This document shows positions 23,037 to 34,309 of a stretch of 64,000 bases of DNA, one piece after another. Location: positions 21,266,001-21,330,000 of the forward strand of contig JBHGNT010000007.1 in NCBI GenBank assembly GCA_043228905.1. The letters run 5' to 3'. Source of the DNA: Azolla caroliniana (Eukaryota; Polypodiophyta). The position numbers and the translations under genes are program-made. The notes beneath the pieces were generated by a model, which did no database searches, was not told the origin of the DNA, and saw only the letters and a list, made by a program, of their open reading frames with translations. How positions within the stretch are numbered: the stretch's first letter is position 1; every line of letters begins with the position of its first letter.

Positions 23037-23418
23037 AAGTAATCGGTCAAGGAATCGTGGTGGTGTAAGGGACTACGATAGGGACGAGTAGGCCGAACAG
23101 TTACATTTCCGGACGATTTTCGGTAGTTGTGGCTCCTCGTCTGATTTGAGCTTGTTGGTGAGCGCCCGCTGGACCATCTATTGCTCGACATGTTCCTAGG
23201 CCATGTGTGTTGTGGCAACCTGGAGACGAGCGAGAAACTCGATTAGCTCGTATGTCGTGTCATGTGTAAAATCGCGCCGAGCTCATAGGCTTCGGCGGGC
23301 AGGTCCTTGAATGACAACACTTCGTCTTCCGAGACACATTAAGCTCGTCCCTTCTCTATATTTTCTGTCAAGGAAGTGATTGCGACAGTCTTTTCGGAAG
23401 CGACGATCAATTGGAGGT
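23037..23418 (-). pseudogene. Gypsy-like gag remnant, distal part
   Basis: Read on the minus strand this continues the sequence at 28952-29296 once copia-1 and one GAGGT are removed. It gives fragments such as ENLQLIVASEKTVAIT and NKLKSDEEPQLPKIV in shifting frames. Assignment to gypsy gag rests on context and general character, so it is tentative. Confidence 0.4.
23414..23418. repeat. Left TSD of copia-1
   Basis: GAGGT, repeated at 28947-28951. Confidence 0.85.
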
Positions 23419-23474
23419 TGTAAAGAATCGGGTAGGATTTTTGTGTAGTGGAATAGGTGTGAACTGTGTGTGTG

Positions 23475-23525
<51 letters not shown>

Positions 23526-23830
23526 CAAGGAGTATGACACAGAGTATACGCAAGTTAGATTATATTAACAAAGGAGAAAGACTCAACATCATACAAGGTG
23601 GGAGGAGGGTGCTTTATATAGTCACCCTCTCTCTTCATAAACTACAAGACTCATGGAGCATGGGGAATGTGAAAGCTCATAAGTTATGTGTCATAGAATA
23701 TGATTCTATGACTCATACTAAATGCTAGAATACAAAGAGGTGACATAATGGTGACTCTTGACCGTTGGAGTGTCTATTCACTCTCAAGGTGAGTTCACAC
23801 ACTAGACCAAGTTGAGCTTGATTCTCAACA
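23419..23830 (-). repeat. 3' LTR of copia-1
   Basis: 412 bp, TG...CA. A long (GA)n run (about 23479-23521) makes it longer than the 5' LTR. Minus-strand TATATAAAGC near 23614 is the likely TATA box. Confidence 0.9.
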
Positions 23831-24137
23831 CACCCCCTCAAGCTCAAGTTGGGTCGGTTTCAGACGGTATCCGAAATCCTCTTCGACTTGCGTTCCGGAG
23901 TCCACGTCGACTCACATTTATGCGGAGTTGCGGAATCCGTGCTCCAGCTTGCGTTGTGCGTAGTTGCGAAGTCTGTGCTTCGGCTTGCGTCTTTCTTCGC
24001 GGCTTTGCGCGGTAGATCAGCTCTTCGCGGCTTCGTTGCGTTGTTGTGTAATCCACACGTTCTTGCGTAGTGTGCACGGCTTGCGGAATCCACACGTTAT
24101 TGCGTAATGTCTTCAGTACTCCCCCTCAAGCTTGGCA
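23831..24137 (-). other. Copia-1 3' segment with duplicated polypurine tract
   Basis: The polypurine tract next to the LTR (23831-23848, minus CTTGAGCTTGAGGGGGTG) is matched by a second one at 24119-24135 that overlaps the last codons of RNase H (LRGS). The ~290 bases between hold GC-rich tandem words based on CGCAA-TACGCA and ATTCCGCAA. The same layout appears in the unrelated copia-5. Confidence 0.7.
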
Positions 24138-24660
24138 GGTCAGGGATCGTCAATCTGAGATTGGTCATGAATTTCCACAGCTTGTCGGCTCCTAAGGCTT
24201 TAGTGAAGATGTCGACCGTTTGAAGATTTGTGCTAATGTGTTGTAGATCGACATCACCAGCTAGAACGTGTTCTCGGATGAAGTGATAGTGCACTTCGAT
24301 GTGCTTTGTCCGAGTGTGGAACACCGGGTTCCGAGCCAGATAGATACTACTCATGTTGTCACAGTAAAGGGAAGTCGGATCCTTGATGGGTATGCCCAGA
24401 TCCTTCAAAATCCTCTTGAGCCATACGGCTTCACATGCAGCTACGGCTACGCCCCTGTATTCCGCCTCCGTACTGGAAAGAGCGACGGTAGGCTGCTTCT
24501 TGCTACTCCAGGATATTGGTCCGTTGCCGAGGGAGAAAACAAATCCGGAGGTTGATCTTCTATCGGCTTTGTAGCCGGCCCAATCGACGTCTATGTACCC
24601 CTTGAGGTGTATTGGCATCACGGTCTTGTAGAGGATACCACAATTCATTGTGCCGCTCAT
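24097..24660 (-). pseudogene. Copia-1 RNase H
   Basis: Contains GYIDVDWAGYKADRRSTSG, LSSTEAEYRGVAVAACEAVW, LYCDNMSSIYLARNPVFH, RTKHIEVHYHFIRE and DIFTKALG, the standard copia RNase H and C-terminal motifs. It follows RT in the same element after a stop at about 24661. Confidence 0.9.
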
Positions 24661-24672
24661 GTACCATAGAAC

Positions 24673-25458
24673 TCACTTAGCGCAATCCAAGTGAGTATCA
24701 CGCGGTGTTTGCATGAATTGACTAAGGAGACTGACCGGATAACTGAGATCGGGTCGTGTGGATAACTGAGATCGGGTCGTGTAGATGAGACTCTCGATGA
24801 GTTGCCGATACTGAGTCGGCTCACACGCTTTGGTGCCGGAGGTTGCATCTAGTTTGAGATTACGATCAAGCGGGGTTGCCACAGATTTGCATTTAGCCAT
24901 ACCGAACTTGTGTAACAAGTTGAGGATGTAGTGCCGTTGAGAAATCACGATTCCGGCCGGAGTTCGAATTACCTCGATGCCGAGGAAGTAGTGGAGTTCC
25001 TTCATGTCCGTCATCTCAAACTTGTCGGAAAGGAGGGATTTGACCTTATTGATTTGGACGAGATACTCACCTCCAATGACTAGGTCATCCACATATAAGA
25101 CGATGACGATCAGACTTGTGGAATCGCTTCGTATGTAGAGGGAGTTGTCCAATTTTGACATACGGAAGACGATTTGATGAAGATATTGTGTTATCTTCGA
25201 ATGCCAAGCACCCGGTGCTTGCTTGAGGCCGTAGAGTGGCTTCTTGAGTCGGCATACAGGTTCCGGATGGGTGCTCGAGTTGAAGCCAGGTGGTTGTATC
25301 ATGTACACCTCGTCTTCCAATTCGCCTTGTAGAAAGGCATTCTTGATGTCCATTTGATGGAGCTGCCACCCTTTCGCCACGGTAAGTGCAATTACGGTTC
25401 GTACCATCGTCATCTTTGCCACCAGGGCAAAGGTCTCTTTGTATTCAACTCCATGCAT
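24673..25458 (-). pseudogene. Copia-1 reverse transcriptase
   Basis: 261-residue frame with HGVEYKETFALVAKMTMVRT, KNAFLQGELEDEVYMIQPPG, RLKKPLYGLKQAPGAWH, the catalytic YVDD in IVIVLYVDDLVIGGEY, and HYFLGIEVIRTPAGI. A ~15-base duplication (CTGAGATCGGGTCGTGTR) lies near 24745-24785. The core is intact although the polyprotein around it is broken. Confidence 0.9.
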
Positions 25459-25638
25459 TTGTGTGTAGCCTTTCGCTACGAGTCACGCTTTGTAGCGGTT
25501 GACGGAACCGTTGACGTTGTACTTCACTTTGTAAATCCATCTGCATCCAATCGCGTTTTTGTGTGGTGAGGTGGGAACGAGATCCCATGTCATGTTCTTG
25601 CGTAGTGCCTGCATCTCCTCGTTCATTGCTTCGATGCA

Positions 25639-26703
25639 TCACAGTTCCTTCGCGGCTTTGGAAAAGGTTTCCGACTCCCGTACTGTCGTTACCTTCATCA
25701 TAAAGGCGTAATGGTACGCCATATAATCATTGTAGCTGAATCGGCTTACGGGATTCCTTTCATGGGTGGATCGGCGGAGCTTTTCATTTGCAGAGATGAG
25801 GGCTTTCTTAGCTCTAATTGGTACCTCGGAGCCGCCGAACTCATTGTCGAGTGAGTGAGTCGACTCATCGTCGGCGAAGCGATCGTCTTCGTATTCCGAC
25901 ATTTTCGCCTTGCCTTTGTCCATCTTCGAACTAGGCCGTGATGTGCTTTGATCGCTCACAGGCTCTTGTGGTCTGCTCAGTCAGGTCGTGATCGGACTTT
26001 CTTCGAACATGCGCATAAGGCGATCTTCATCCTCTATCTCTTGTTCGGCGGATTCCGGGTCGAGTGGAGTCGAAGTTGTCTCTGGTGCGTACCAGGATGC
26101 GGACTCGTAAAAAACGAGGTCTCGACTTACTCGAGATTTTAGAGTTGAGGGGTTGTAGCACTTGTACCCCTTTCGCTCCAATGAGTATCCTACGAGGATA
26201 CATTTCTCTGACTTCGAGTCAAGCTTTTGACGCTTCTCATCGGGGATGTGCGCGTACGCTATCGCGCCGAATATCCGGATGTGCGATAAGTCCGGCTTCT
26301 TTCCGAAGTATTTTTCGTGCAGGGTGACCTCGTGCATGCTGGATATTGTGCACTGGTTCATTAGGTAGACGACTGTATTTGCAACTTCGGCCCAATATGA
26401 CTTGGGCATATGCTTCTCATTCATCATGGCCCGCGCTACTTTGAGGATGTGCCGATTTTTGCGCTTGGTTACTCCATTTTGTTGCGGAGTGTGTCGGCAA
26501 GTGAATTCTCGCCGAATTCCTTCCTTTCGGAGATACGCCGTGAAATTGTCTGAGAAGTACTCCTTGCCGCCATCCAATCGAAGACAACGTACATGTCGGC
26601 CCGTGGCTTTCTCGACTTCATTCTTGAATTTTTGGAAGTGTCCGAAAACTTCGCTCTTTTGCCACATCGGGTAGATCCGAAAACACGTAATATCGGCATC
26701 CAC
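25639..26703 (-). pseudogene. Copia-1 integrase and linker
   Basis: Integrase core with HVRCLRLDGGKEYFS, YLRKEGIRREFTCRHTPQQN, GVTKRKNRHI and SYWAEVANTVVYLMNQ, then CILVGYSLERKGYKCYNP and an acidic linker. Stops at about 25978 and between linker and RT interrupt it. Confidence 0.88.
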
Positions 26704-27553
26704 CGAATGTAGCCGTCTGCGCCGGTCCCCATACGTCGGAATGGACTACGTCGAGTAGACCTTTTCTCACATTCCACTCTTTCGGGAATGGGTGTCGGTG
26801 TTGCTTGCCGAATTGGCACACTTCGCATACACCTTCAATCTCCTTCTCTTTGAATGTCGGGAGTCCGATGACGACTCTTTTCGATTTCATTGCTTTGAGT
26901 TTGTTGAGATTGATGTAGCCGATTCACTTGTGCCACAACTCTATGTCAGAGTCGGCTTTCATGCCATTTGCGAACATGGCGGATTTCATCTCGTGTGAGT
27001 CGAGAATGAACATTCGGCCCTCTCTTCGTCCACGTGCAATGAGTCGGCCCTCTTTTTCGATGAAGCAACCACCTTGATTAAATTGAACTTGCATCCCTTG
27101 CTCTACAATTTGGCCGACAGAGACCAAATTCTTCGTAATGGTCGGTACATGCAAGACATTTTTAATGTAAATTTGCTTACCTTCTTTTATGAACGGAACA
27201 TTGCCGATGTGCCGAATCGGGTGCGTAGTGTCATCTCCGGTTTTGACATAACCAGGTCGCTCCGGCTCTCGAAGTTCGAGAAACCATTCTTTATGAGATG
27301 TCATATGTTTTGAGGCTCCGGAGTCAACAAACCATACCTCCTCCGGATTGAGGGCACTAGTTGAGGTAGAGGCTGACATAGAGTTTGCTCTATGTTTCAT
27401 CATGAACATTCCACCACGGTTGGAGTTGTATGCATACATTCCGCCACGATCCTCGTAGTCGGAGTTGTGCCCGTACATTCCGCTATACTCTTCGTAGTTG
27501 GAATTGTGCGTGTAATTCGTGAGTTGTAGGCTTGTGGAAGCGGATTCATGCAT
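26704..27553 (-). pseudogene. Copia-1 protease and pre-integrase
   Basis: Tyr/Asn/Ser-rich repeats (YGHNSDYED, MYAYNSN) precede the aspartic protease site VWFVDSGASKHMTSHKEWF, then GAG-pre-integrase (LWHK, CQFGKQHRHPFP, HSDVWGPAQTATF). A stop follows LWHK and a frameshift follows GCRYYVF. Confidence 0.87.
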
Positions 27554-27742
27554 CTTCTTTCGGCACTCTTCTTCGCGGTGGCCGAGCTTTCCGTAATATC
27601 CGCATTCGGTTGTGTTTTGATGGCTCGGGCCAGAGTGGAAGCTCCCCCTTCTTGCAAAGGTTCCTCGTTCGCTTCCATTTTGAGGCCGAAATTGGGAGTT
27701 GTTATCGTAGGTCGGACCTCGTCCGCCTTGTCTTTGGCCGAA

Positions 27743-28396
27743 TCAGCCTCTCGACCGTCCGCGTCCTCTTCCTCCGTTCGAGTGCATGTAGAGCATGTGG
27801 CCTTCCGACTCATTGTTCCTTGTATGCATGTGGTTTTCTTTGACCAATAACATTGATTGGAGCTCGAAGAAGGAGGGAGATTTCTCCCGTGGTAGAACGG
27901 CGGTTCGCATCGCGCCGAACCGTGGTGCGAGGCCGCCGAGGCATATTTGAACCATCTCATCATCATCGATATTTATGCTTATTGAGCTGAGCGAATCACA
28001 AAGCTCCTCGATCTTCGAGGTGTATGTCGTGATGGACATGTCCGTTTGTTGAATGTTGTTCAACTCTTGGCGGAGTTGAAGCCTTCTTGCGGTTGTGTTC
28101 GGCGCGAAAATCTTTCGTAGATTTTCCCATGCCTCCTTCGGCGTCTTGGATTTGCGAATGTAGCCGAGCATGTGATCATGAACACATGTCGCCAAGGAAT
28201 ACATCACGTGTCTTGTGGCTTGCTCCCATGTCGCATATCCGGGAGCCGCTTTGGCGGCTCGGTCTTCATGCGCTCCTTTGATGTAGCTCCAATAGCCTTG
28301 TCCGACAAGGTATTGGTGCATCTTGTACTCCTAAGATGCGAAGTTGTTTCGATCCAACTTCTCGGTAGGGAGAGCGCTCCCCATTTGAGTATTCAT
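27743..28396 (-). pseudogene. Copia-1 gag
   Basis: Starts MNTQMGSALPTEKLDRNNF and continues MHQYLVGQGYWSYIKGAHED to DEMVQICLGGLAPRFGAMRT and an Arg/Gly-rich end. The tryptophan codon of the SWEYKM motif, intact in copia-2, is TAG here (near 28329-28331). Confidence 0.88.
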
Positions 28397-28547
28397 TATG
28401 TCGATTCTTCTTCTTCTTCTTCTTCTCTCTTCGAATGCGAGCTATGTAGTGAAGCTACGATAGCGATGAGCTAGTTCTTGGTCGTCGGCGTAGAGCACAA
28501 CACACGATGACGATGAGGCGAATGGGCCAGATCGAGCTACTAAATCA

Positions 28548-28558
28548 CTCTGATACCA
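28548..28558 (-). promoter_or_regulatory. Copia-1 primer-binding site
   Basis: Minus-strand TGGTATCAGAG directly abuts the 5' LTR end (TTTACA), complementary to the 3' end of initiator tRNA-Met as usual for plant copia. Confidence 0.9.
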
Positions 28559-28946
28559 TGTAAAGAATCGGGTAGGATTCTTGTGTAGCGGAATAGGTGT
28601 GAACTGTGGGTGTGTATGAGAGAGAGAGAGAGAGACATAGACAAGGAGTAAGACACAGAGTATACGCAAGTTAGATTATATTAACAAAGGAGAAAGACTC
28701 AACATCATACAAGGTGGGAGGAGGGTGCTTTATATAGTCACCCTCTCTCTTCATTAACTACAAGACTCATGGAGCATGGGGAATGTGAAAGCTCATAAGT
28801 TATGTGTCATAGAATATGATTCTATGACTCATACTAAATGCTAGAATACAAAGAGGTGACATAATGGTGACTCTTGACCGTTGGAGTGTCTATTCACTCT
28901 CAAGGTGAGTTCACACATTAGACCAAGTTGAGCTCTATTCTCAACA
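28559..28946 (-). repeat. 5' LTR of copia-1
   Basis: 388 bp, TG...CA, nearly identical to 23419-23830 apart from the shorter (GA)n run. Confidence 0.92.
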
Positions 28947-28951
28947 GAGGT
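28947..28951. repeat. Right TSD of copia-1
   Basis: GAGGT, matches 23414-23418. Confidence 0.85.
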
Positions 28952-29296
28952 TTTCGACTAAGGAGTCCCTTTGCGCCTTGCTGCGTCAGTGCAACTTGCG
29001 GCGTTTCTTGGCGGGGCTCATGTCGGAGAGTTTCTTCTTGGAGTCGTTTCTATTGCTCCTCGGATAACTGGCTGCTATCATTTTGTGGTTGTCTAGGTCT
29101 TCTCCCGGTGGTCCTGTCACGGGCTAGCCATTCTGAGTTTCGGTTTTTCCACCAGGGCAAATGACTTAGGTTTTTCGCTCCCCATTATGGTGATATTGTG
29201 TTTTGGCTCCTGGGCCCTAGTATCAGTGGTCGGTCGTGGTGCGGTGTCGTGCCTTTCGGCTCCGGATCGTTACGTGAGTTGGGTGGGAACCACTGA
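28952..29296 (-). pseudogene. Gypsy-like leader/gag start
   Basis: The minus strand carries a short frame around LSHLPWWKNRNSEWLARD and TGRRPRQPQND, preceded by a TGGTTCCCACCC stretch (29283-29294) that could be a primer site after an LTR ending near 29296. Continues into 23037-23418 across the copia-1 insertion. Tentative. Confidence 0.4.
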
Positions 29297-29377
29297 GATT
29301 TTGGACTAAGAGAAAAGAAAATTCTAAGGCAATTAAGAATATGAAATATATTGTAAGAAAGAAAGATATGAAAAAAA

Positions 29378-29480
29378 CTCGTGAATCCCACGAGTATAGT
29401 GTATCAATGAGTACTCAGATTAAGAGAGAAAAATAGTTAGCAAATTCGTGAATCCCACGAATATATTATATTAATCAACC
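29378..29480. repeat. Duplicated dyad CTCGTGAATCCCACGAG
   Basis: The 17-base dyad at 29379 recurs at 29445 as TTCGTGAATCCCACGAA, each followed by a TATA-TAT-AAT run. Both copies keep the symmetry although the outer base pair differs. Probably part of an LTR promoter. Confidence 0.6.
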
Positions 29481-29790
29481 CCTATAAAATAATCAACAAC
29501 CTTATACATATTTCTCTCCTCATATAAGGATGGGAGAGGCTAAGCATGGCTTCCTACTTTCCCTAAAAGTGTTAATGCACACTAAATGTGCATGTGATGC
29601 TTTTTTTCAACCTTGCTTTTATTTGCTAAATATAGTGCTCATGCACGCTAGATGTGCATGAGTAATATTTTATTGGTTTACATTTTTTTTATAAATAAAG
29701 TATTCACGTACTCTAAAATGCATGACTTACCTTTTTAATAAAGGTAGGCATAAGTAAAGGTGTTATAGGTATTAAATCTATAATTAGAGC

Positions 29791-29880
29791 ACTAAGGATA
29801 AGTTAGTACAATGGTAAGGTTGGGGTTTGTCTATGTGGAGGTATAGGGTTCAAATCTTGCCCTATGCATGTAATAAGTAC
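29791..29880 (+). mobile_element. tRNA-derived SINE head
   Basis: TAGTACAATGG (29804-29814) fits the Pol III A-box consensus and GGTTCAAATCT (29847-29857) fits the B box, 32 bases apart, as in plant AU-type SINEs. The text between (GGTTGGGGTTTGTCTATGTG) also resembles that family. Ends and target duplications are not clear; an AT-rich tail follows from about 29880. Confidence 0.6.
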
Positions 29881-29996
29881 TTTTTTAATATTTTATTTTA
29901 TTTATTATACGTACTTTAAATCGGATATAGTATTTTACATATTTCACGTAGTGTGTGATTCACACTACGACAGTGGTGGGAGTTTGGACATGCATA

Positions 29997-30480
29997 TCAT
30001 CCTGTCATTCTTCCTGAGCTAACTGTAAAGGTCGTTGTCGTTTCGTTTGGGTGGGCTGGGCAGGGCTGGGCAGGGCAGGGCTGGGCGGGGCGGGGAGGGT
30101 GAAGGTTCGGCGGGGTGCAGTAGTGGATTGGGGGGGAAGGGGGGTAAAGCACCGATAAGTAGTGTGCTAAGGCAGACAAGCATCGTTTTCCTGCCTGGAA
30201 TGCTGACAAGCTGGTGCGAACTCCTTCTCCTATGATAATTCCCCAATCGAGTACACTGCCTCTGTAAGCGGTGATGATTATTCCTGCCTTCTTTTGTGGC
30301 ATGTTGTACGCGTTAGCGTGCACGTAGTCGAACTCCAAAAGAAATATGCCGAGATCGCCAAAGAACTTGTTAGGGCCACCTTGTCTACGATATTCCTTTG
30401 CTGACACCGAGTACTCCCTGAAATAAGCTTCGAGGACGTTTTGAGGCGAAGCGTCAATGTCATGTTCTCTGCCTCACTTA
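29997..30480 (-). pseudogene. Unrecognised ORF remnant
   Basis: The minus strand reads REYSVSAKEYRRQGGPNKFF, then GDLGIFLLEFDYVHANAYNM and AGIIITAYRGSVLDWGIII without a stop, then runs into a proline-rich tail made by the G-rich tract. Amino-acid composition looks protein-like, but I cannot assign a family. It may be gag of a further retroelement. Confidence 0.3.
30046..30145 (+). repeat. G-rich tract (GGGCTGGGCAGG)n
   Basis: About 100 bases with many closely spaced runs of three or more G (GGGCTGGGCAGGGCTGGGCA and GGGGGGGAAGGGGGG). It fits G-quadruplex rules. Origin by short-unit slippage is likely. Confidence 0.8.
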
Positions 30481-31141
30481 AGGCCTACCATCGAGTGTAT
30501 TTGGTCATTGGTTATGGTGTTGGGGTGTACCCATCATCCGATTTCCTGAGCGTCGGGATTAGTGGGTACGGGTGCGTCCACCACTCTCAGATAACCCCTA
30601 GACCGCGCCTATTCAACTAGGTGCGCAACTCCATGGAAACTTCCAGTGACATGTTTGGCTCAGGAGATGAAGAGTAAGAATAGGTTTGAGAGTAGTGAGG
30701 CGGAGAGTGAGAGGGCTTCTGAGTAGGGGGTGCGAGAACGAGAGAGCAAGAGAGCTTGAAGGCTATATGTGTGTATGAGTGTTGTGCATGTGGTTCCCTG
30801 CTTTATATATTTGTCTTGGTTCTTGAGACGTAGTCTTGTGCCCTAGATTCAGAATCTTCCTTGCCATAATAAGGTTTAAAGACCATGCGTCGAAAGCCAT
30901 TTGTACTCTCTTTTCTTGTATGTCGTGCATGCTCCTTAACTACTTAACTTAGTGGGTCTCTTTTTTTTTTTTCCACATAGTATACAATTTCGGGTAGGTC
31001 AGGTAGTTATCGTGATCGGGGCGACTGGCCCCCGTGATCCTCCATTTTACCTACCGTGGTCTGGTCGTTGCCGTATTGCTTATTTGCGAAAGGGTTCGGT
31101 GGGGTATGGCTAAGATATGGTTTTAACCAGAACCCATTGAC
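30481..31141. other. Non-coding, LTR-like, no ends resolved
   Basis: Contains GA-rich sequence (30690-30760), TTTATATATTTG (30802) and a T-run (30960-30973). It lies downstream of the gypsy integrase and may contain its 3' LTR, but I found no matching copy. Confidence 0.35.
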
Positions 31142-31462
31142 TCATTTTGGCATGATGTCACTAGCTAATGTCCCGAGCGGGAACGTCCCATTGAAATCGT
31201 CAACAATCCAGAAAGGACCTGTCCATTGGAAATGGAGCTTCCCTAGCATCGATTTGAGCCGAGTTTGAAAAACTAGGACAGGTTTACCAATTTGGAATGA
31301 TTTCTTGGAGCCCTTTTGATGGCAGTCGATGAAGGCTTTTCGTTTCCATTGGCCATGTTCTAATTGGGTCAAGCTATCGATTCGATGTTCTCCGAGTTCA
31401 AGTAATTGTTCGAGTCGGTTCTACTCTGACTCGGATTCAGGAATTCATTCGGAGATTTTTAC

Positions 31463-32449
31463 TCATTGAGTCAATACCTGGAATTCAATAGGCATGACAA
31501 CTTCCAGGACGAAACCCAGACGAAAAGGTGTGGACTTGATACTTGTTTTGAACGTCGTATGATATGCCCAGAGTGCACTATGTAGCTTATCATCCCAATC
31601 GGTTCGATTTTCGTTTACGATCTTCTTCACGATATTCTTGAGTGTTTTATTTGTCAGCTCAGCCAGGCCATTGCCTTGCAGGTAGTACGACGTGCTTTTC
31701 TTATGGATCATCATGTAGTGGCCCCCTTGGTCGCTGACGAGCTCGATTGGGCAGCGAAAACAACACCATAAGTATTCGGAAATGAATTTTGTTCTTGACA
31801 TAGCCGTATTGACCTGAAACACCTTGGCTCCGACCCACTTATTGCAATAGTCCGTCGCAACTATGATATATTGATTGCCTGTGCGGGTCGCAACCGGTTT
31901 GAATGGCCCAACGAAGTCCAGACCCCACTTCTGGAACAGCTCTAGCAAAAGAATCAGCTGGTGAGGCATTGAGGCTTGCTCAGTGGGTTGGCCCATATGT
32001 TAGCATAAATCACATTGAAGGCAAAATTCGTGGGCATCTTTTTGCGTTGTTGGCCACCATAAGCCACTCTACCAAAATTTCTGAGCCATGGCATCTCCAA
32101 CATAGTGCCCTTCGGCTATCCCATAATGAGCTTCTCATAGGATAGCATCCTTTTCGAACTGTCACACACAGCGACGCCAGATGTTGTCCGAGCCGTTGTG
32201 GTAGAGTGTGTCGGCAAGAAGGCAAAAATTTCGGCTTCTGACCATTAATTGCTTCTTTCCATCCAGGGGTAAGTGTTCAGATGGAAGTCCCGTGCTGAGG
32301 AAATGAATCATGTCTTCTATCCACCCATCCTCGGGGATGACACATTGTGTGGTGGGGTCGATACAGAAAATGTCAGCGTCGGGAATATCGTCGTACGTGG
32401 TTTCGACTAGTTCCCCTAATTCGAGCCGAATAAGATAGTCCGCAACCAC
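31463..32449 (-). pseudogene. Gypsy integrase fragment
   Basis: Two frames: an N-terminal zinc-binding-like part (32162-32449) and a core with FQKWGLDFVGPFKPVATRTG, IIVATDYCNKWVGAKV, LVSDQGGHY and WDDKLHSALWAYHTTFKTSI. D-D-E spacing is typical, but the residue before the expected E is altered and the usual GLAE-x-N-K pattern reads GLAELTNKTLKN. Confidence 0.82.
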
Positions 32450-32741
32450 ATGCTATACCCTTGGCTGATGGTGTATGTCGAATTCGAATTCCTATAGAAG
32501 TAACATCCATCGTGCCAGTCGTCCAGTTAGTGCTTGCTTTGTGACTAAATATAGTAGGGCCGATTGATCGACGTGGAACGTAAAGTTTTGGCTGAGCAGA
32601 TAGTGCCGAAACTTTGTTATGTTTTATATCATTCCGAGACCTGCTCGTTCCATTGTCGAATAGTTCTTTTCAGCAGCCGAAAGTCATCTGCTAGTGTAGT
32701 ACACTAGCTTATACCAGTTTGGGGGCGTCATTTAGCATGCT

Positions 32742-33031
32742 TTAGATAGCCACATCGGAAGCGTCAACAAACACATGGAATGGTTGTGACCAATCGGGGG
32801 GTTGCACAACTGGTGCATGCAATAACATAAACTTGAGAGCCTTATAAGCTACTTCATCCGTTTCCGTCCATCGGAAAGGTACTCGATGCACCGCTACGTA
32901 TAGTGATGTCGCAAACTCGGCCAAATAACACAACATTCGACTATGCCATCTAATTTTTCCAAAGAATCGGTTGAGGGCCTTCGCTGTGGTAGGGCACGGG
33001 GTGCTCAAGATGGCTTGAACCTTGTCGGGGT
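32742..33031 (-). pseudogene. Gypsy RNase H/connection fragment
   Basis: MNPDKVQAILSTPCPTTAKA, LNRFFGKIRWHSRML and PFRWTETDEVAYKALK are the RT thumb/connection, followed by FHVFVDASDVAI, the start of RNase H. It ends in stops. Confidence 0.82.
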
Positions 33032-33877
33032 TCATAGAGATCCTTCGTGGCTGACAATATGCCCTAGCAGAGCGCCACTAGAGACATAAAATGCGCATTT
33101 CGCGGGGATCAGACTGAGCCGAGCTTGTCGACAACGTTCGAGACAGATGCATAATTGGGCAAGATGCTCTATTTGTCGAACGTAAACTGCAAAATCATCG
33201 AGGAACACTTGCATGAATGCCGGAATGTAGTCGCCGAAAATTTCGACAATGATACATTGGAATGTGGCCAGTGCAGTGTTTAATCTGAATATCATCACGA
33301 CTACGACGAACACGCCCCATTCTGTTATGACGGTTGTTTTTTCTTGGTCATCAGGGTACATGTGGATCTGATTGTACTCGCTGAACCCATCCAAGAAGCT
33401 ATATCACTCATGTCCAAACACTGTATCGAGCACACCATTGGTAAACGGAAGAGGAAAAGCATCGGTGACGGTCGTTGCGTTCAGCTTCCTATAATCGACG
33501 CAGACCCTTATTTTTCCATTTTCCTTTGGAGCGACCACGATGGGACTTACCCACGTGGCACGTTTCACTGGTCGAATGAACCCCACCCGAAGGAGCTTGT
33601 CGATTTCTTCTTTCACTTTTGCCGCATAATTATGATTCATTCTATAACGACATTGTTGTCTGGGTCGTGCATCGTGCTTTAGATGGATCTGGTGCTGATA
33701 GTAGGTCCGGTGTAACCCTTTCATGTTGTTGTATGACCATGCAAAGATGTCCTTATATTCTATGAGCAAACCAACCAATGCCAAGCGTTCATCAGAAGCC
33801 ATCTCTTTTGCTATTTTTAGTGTTCTCGGATTCGTGGTGGTACCGAGATTAATCTCTTCTAGGGTGGACGCTTGCAC
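33032..33877 (-). pseudogene. Gypsy reverse transcriptase
   Basis: Contains WVSPIVVAPKENGKIRVCVD, YRKLNATTVTDAFPLPF, FSEYNQIHM, and the catalytic site as FLDDFAVYVRQIEHL, then GHIVSHEGSL. A break at about 33395-33403 separates the two halves. The YxDD box is FLDD, as in several plant gypsy lineages. Confidence 0.87.
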
Positions 33878-33955
33878 TCGTTGAGATATGGCTAGTTCTC
33901 GTTCGAGTGGTTCGCGTGCATATTGTAATTCTTTGATCGATTTCGGATCGGGTTC

Positions 33956-34309
33956 TCAGTCGATCTCTTGCTCTTCCCCAGCCGCCTCGGAAACATAAGG
34001 GCCAATGACTGTTACGATGTCGATGTCGAACAGCGAAACAATTTGTGGGTGATCCTCTAGGAAGTGGTCGACCTCCTCCTCGGCTAGTCCATCGAGCTTG
34101 TGAACACCTTCCGCATATAGGGGAGTGGTATCCTTTGGCCCATGGATTTGCTCCTCCATGACAACACGTACCTTAGTTTTCCCTCGTCGGATTGAGATCA
34201 TATTGCACTGCCATTGTTGCTTAATGTTGGCCATGCGTAACCAAGGACGGCCGAGCAGCATCGGGTAGGTGTTAGGAGCATCCAGCCATAACAATACGCT
34301 TGAGATCAT
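33956..34309 (-). pseudogene. Gypsy protease-side region
   Basis: Reads SVLLWLDAPNTYPMLLGRPW, LRMANIKQQWQCNMISIRRG and an acidic linker. The LLGRPWL motif is the usual end of the gypsy retropepsin; the catalytic DSG/DTG is not seen. Confidence 0.65.

Larger units (their letters stand above)
23419..28946 (-). mobile_element. Full-length Ty1/copia retrotransposon (copia-1)
   Basis: A 5528-bp element on the minus strand with both LTRs (TG...CA), a 5-bp target duplication GAGGT, a tRNA-iMet primer site next to the 5' LTR and a polypurine tract next to the 3' LTR. Domain order is gag, protease, integrase, RT, RNase H, as in Ty1/copia. By eye the LTRs differ at about eight positions plus GA/GT microsatellite length, so it is fairly young. 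Several nonsense codons break the polyprotein, so it cannot transpose on its own. It is inserted in gypsy-like sequence. Confidence 0.93.

Noticed and set aside
30019-30246. Proline-rich ORF on the minus strand
   Set aside because: Direct translation of the G-rich tract.
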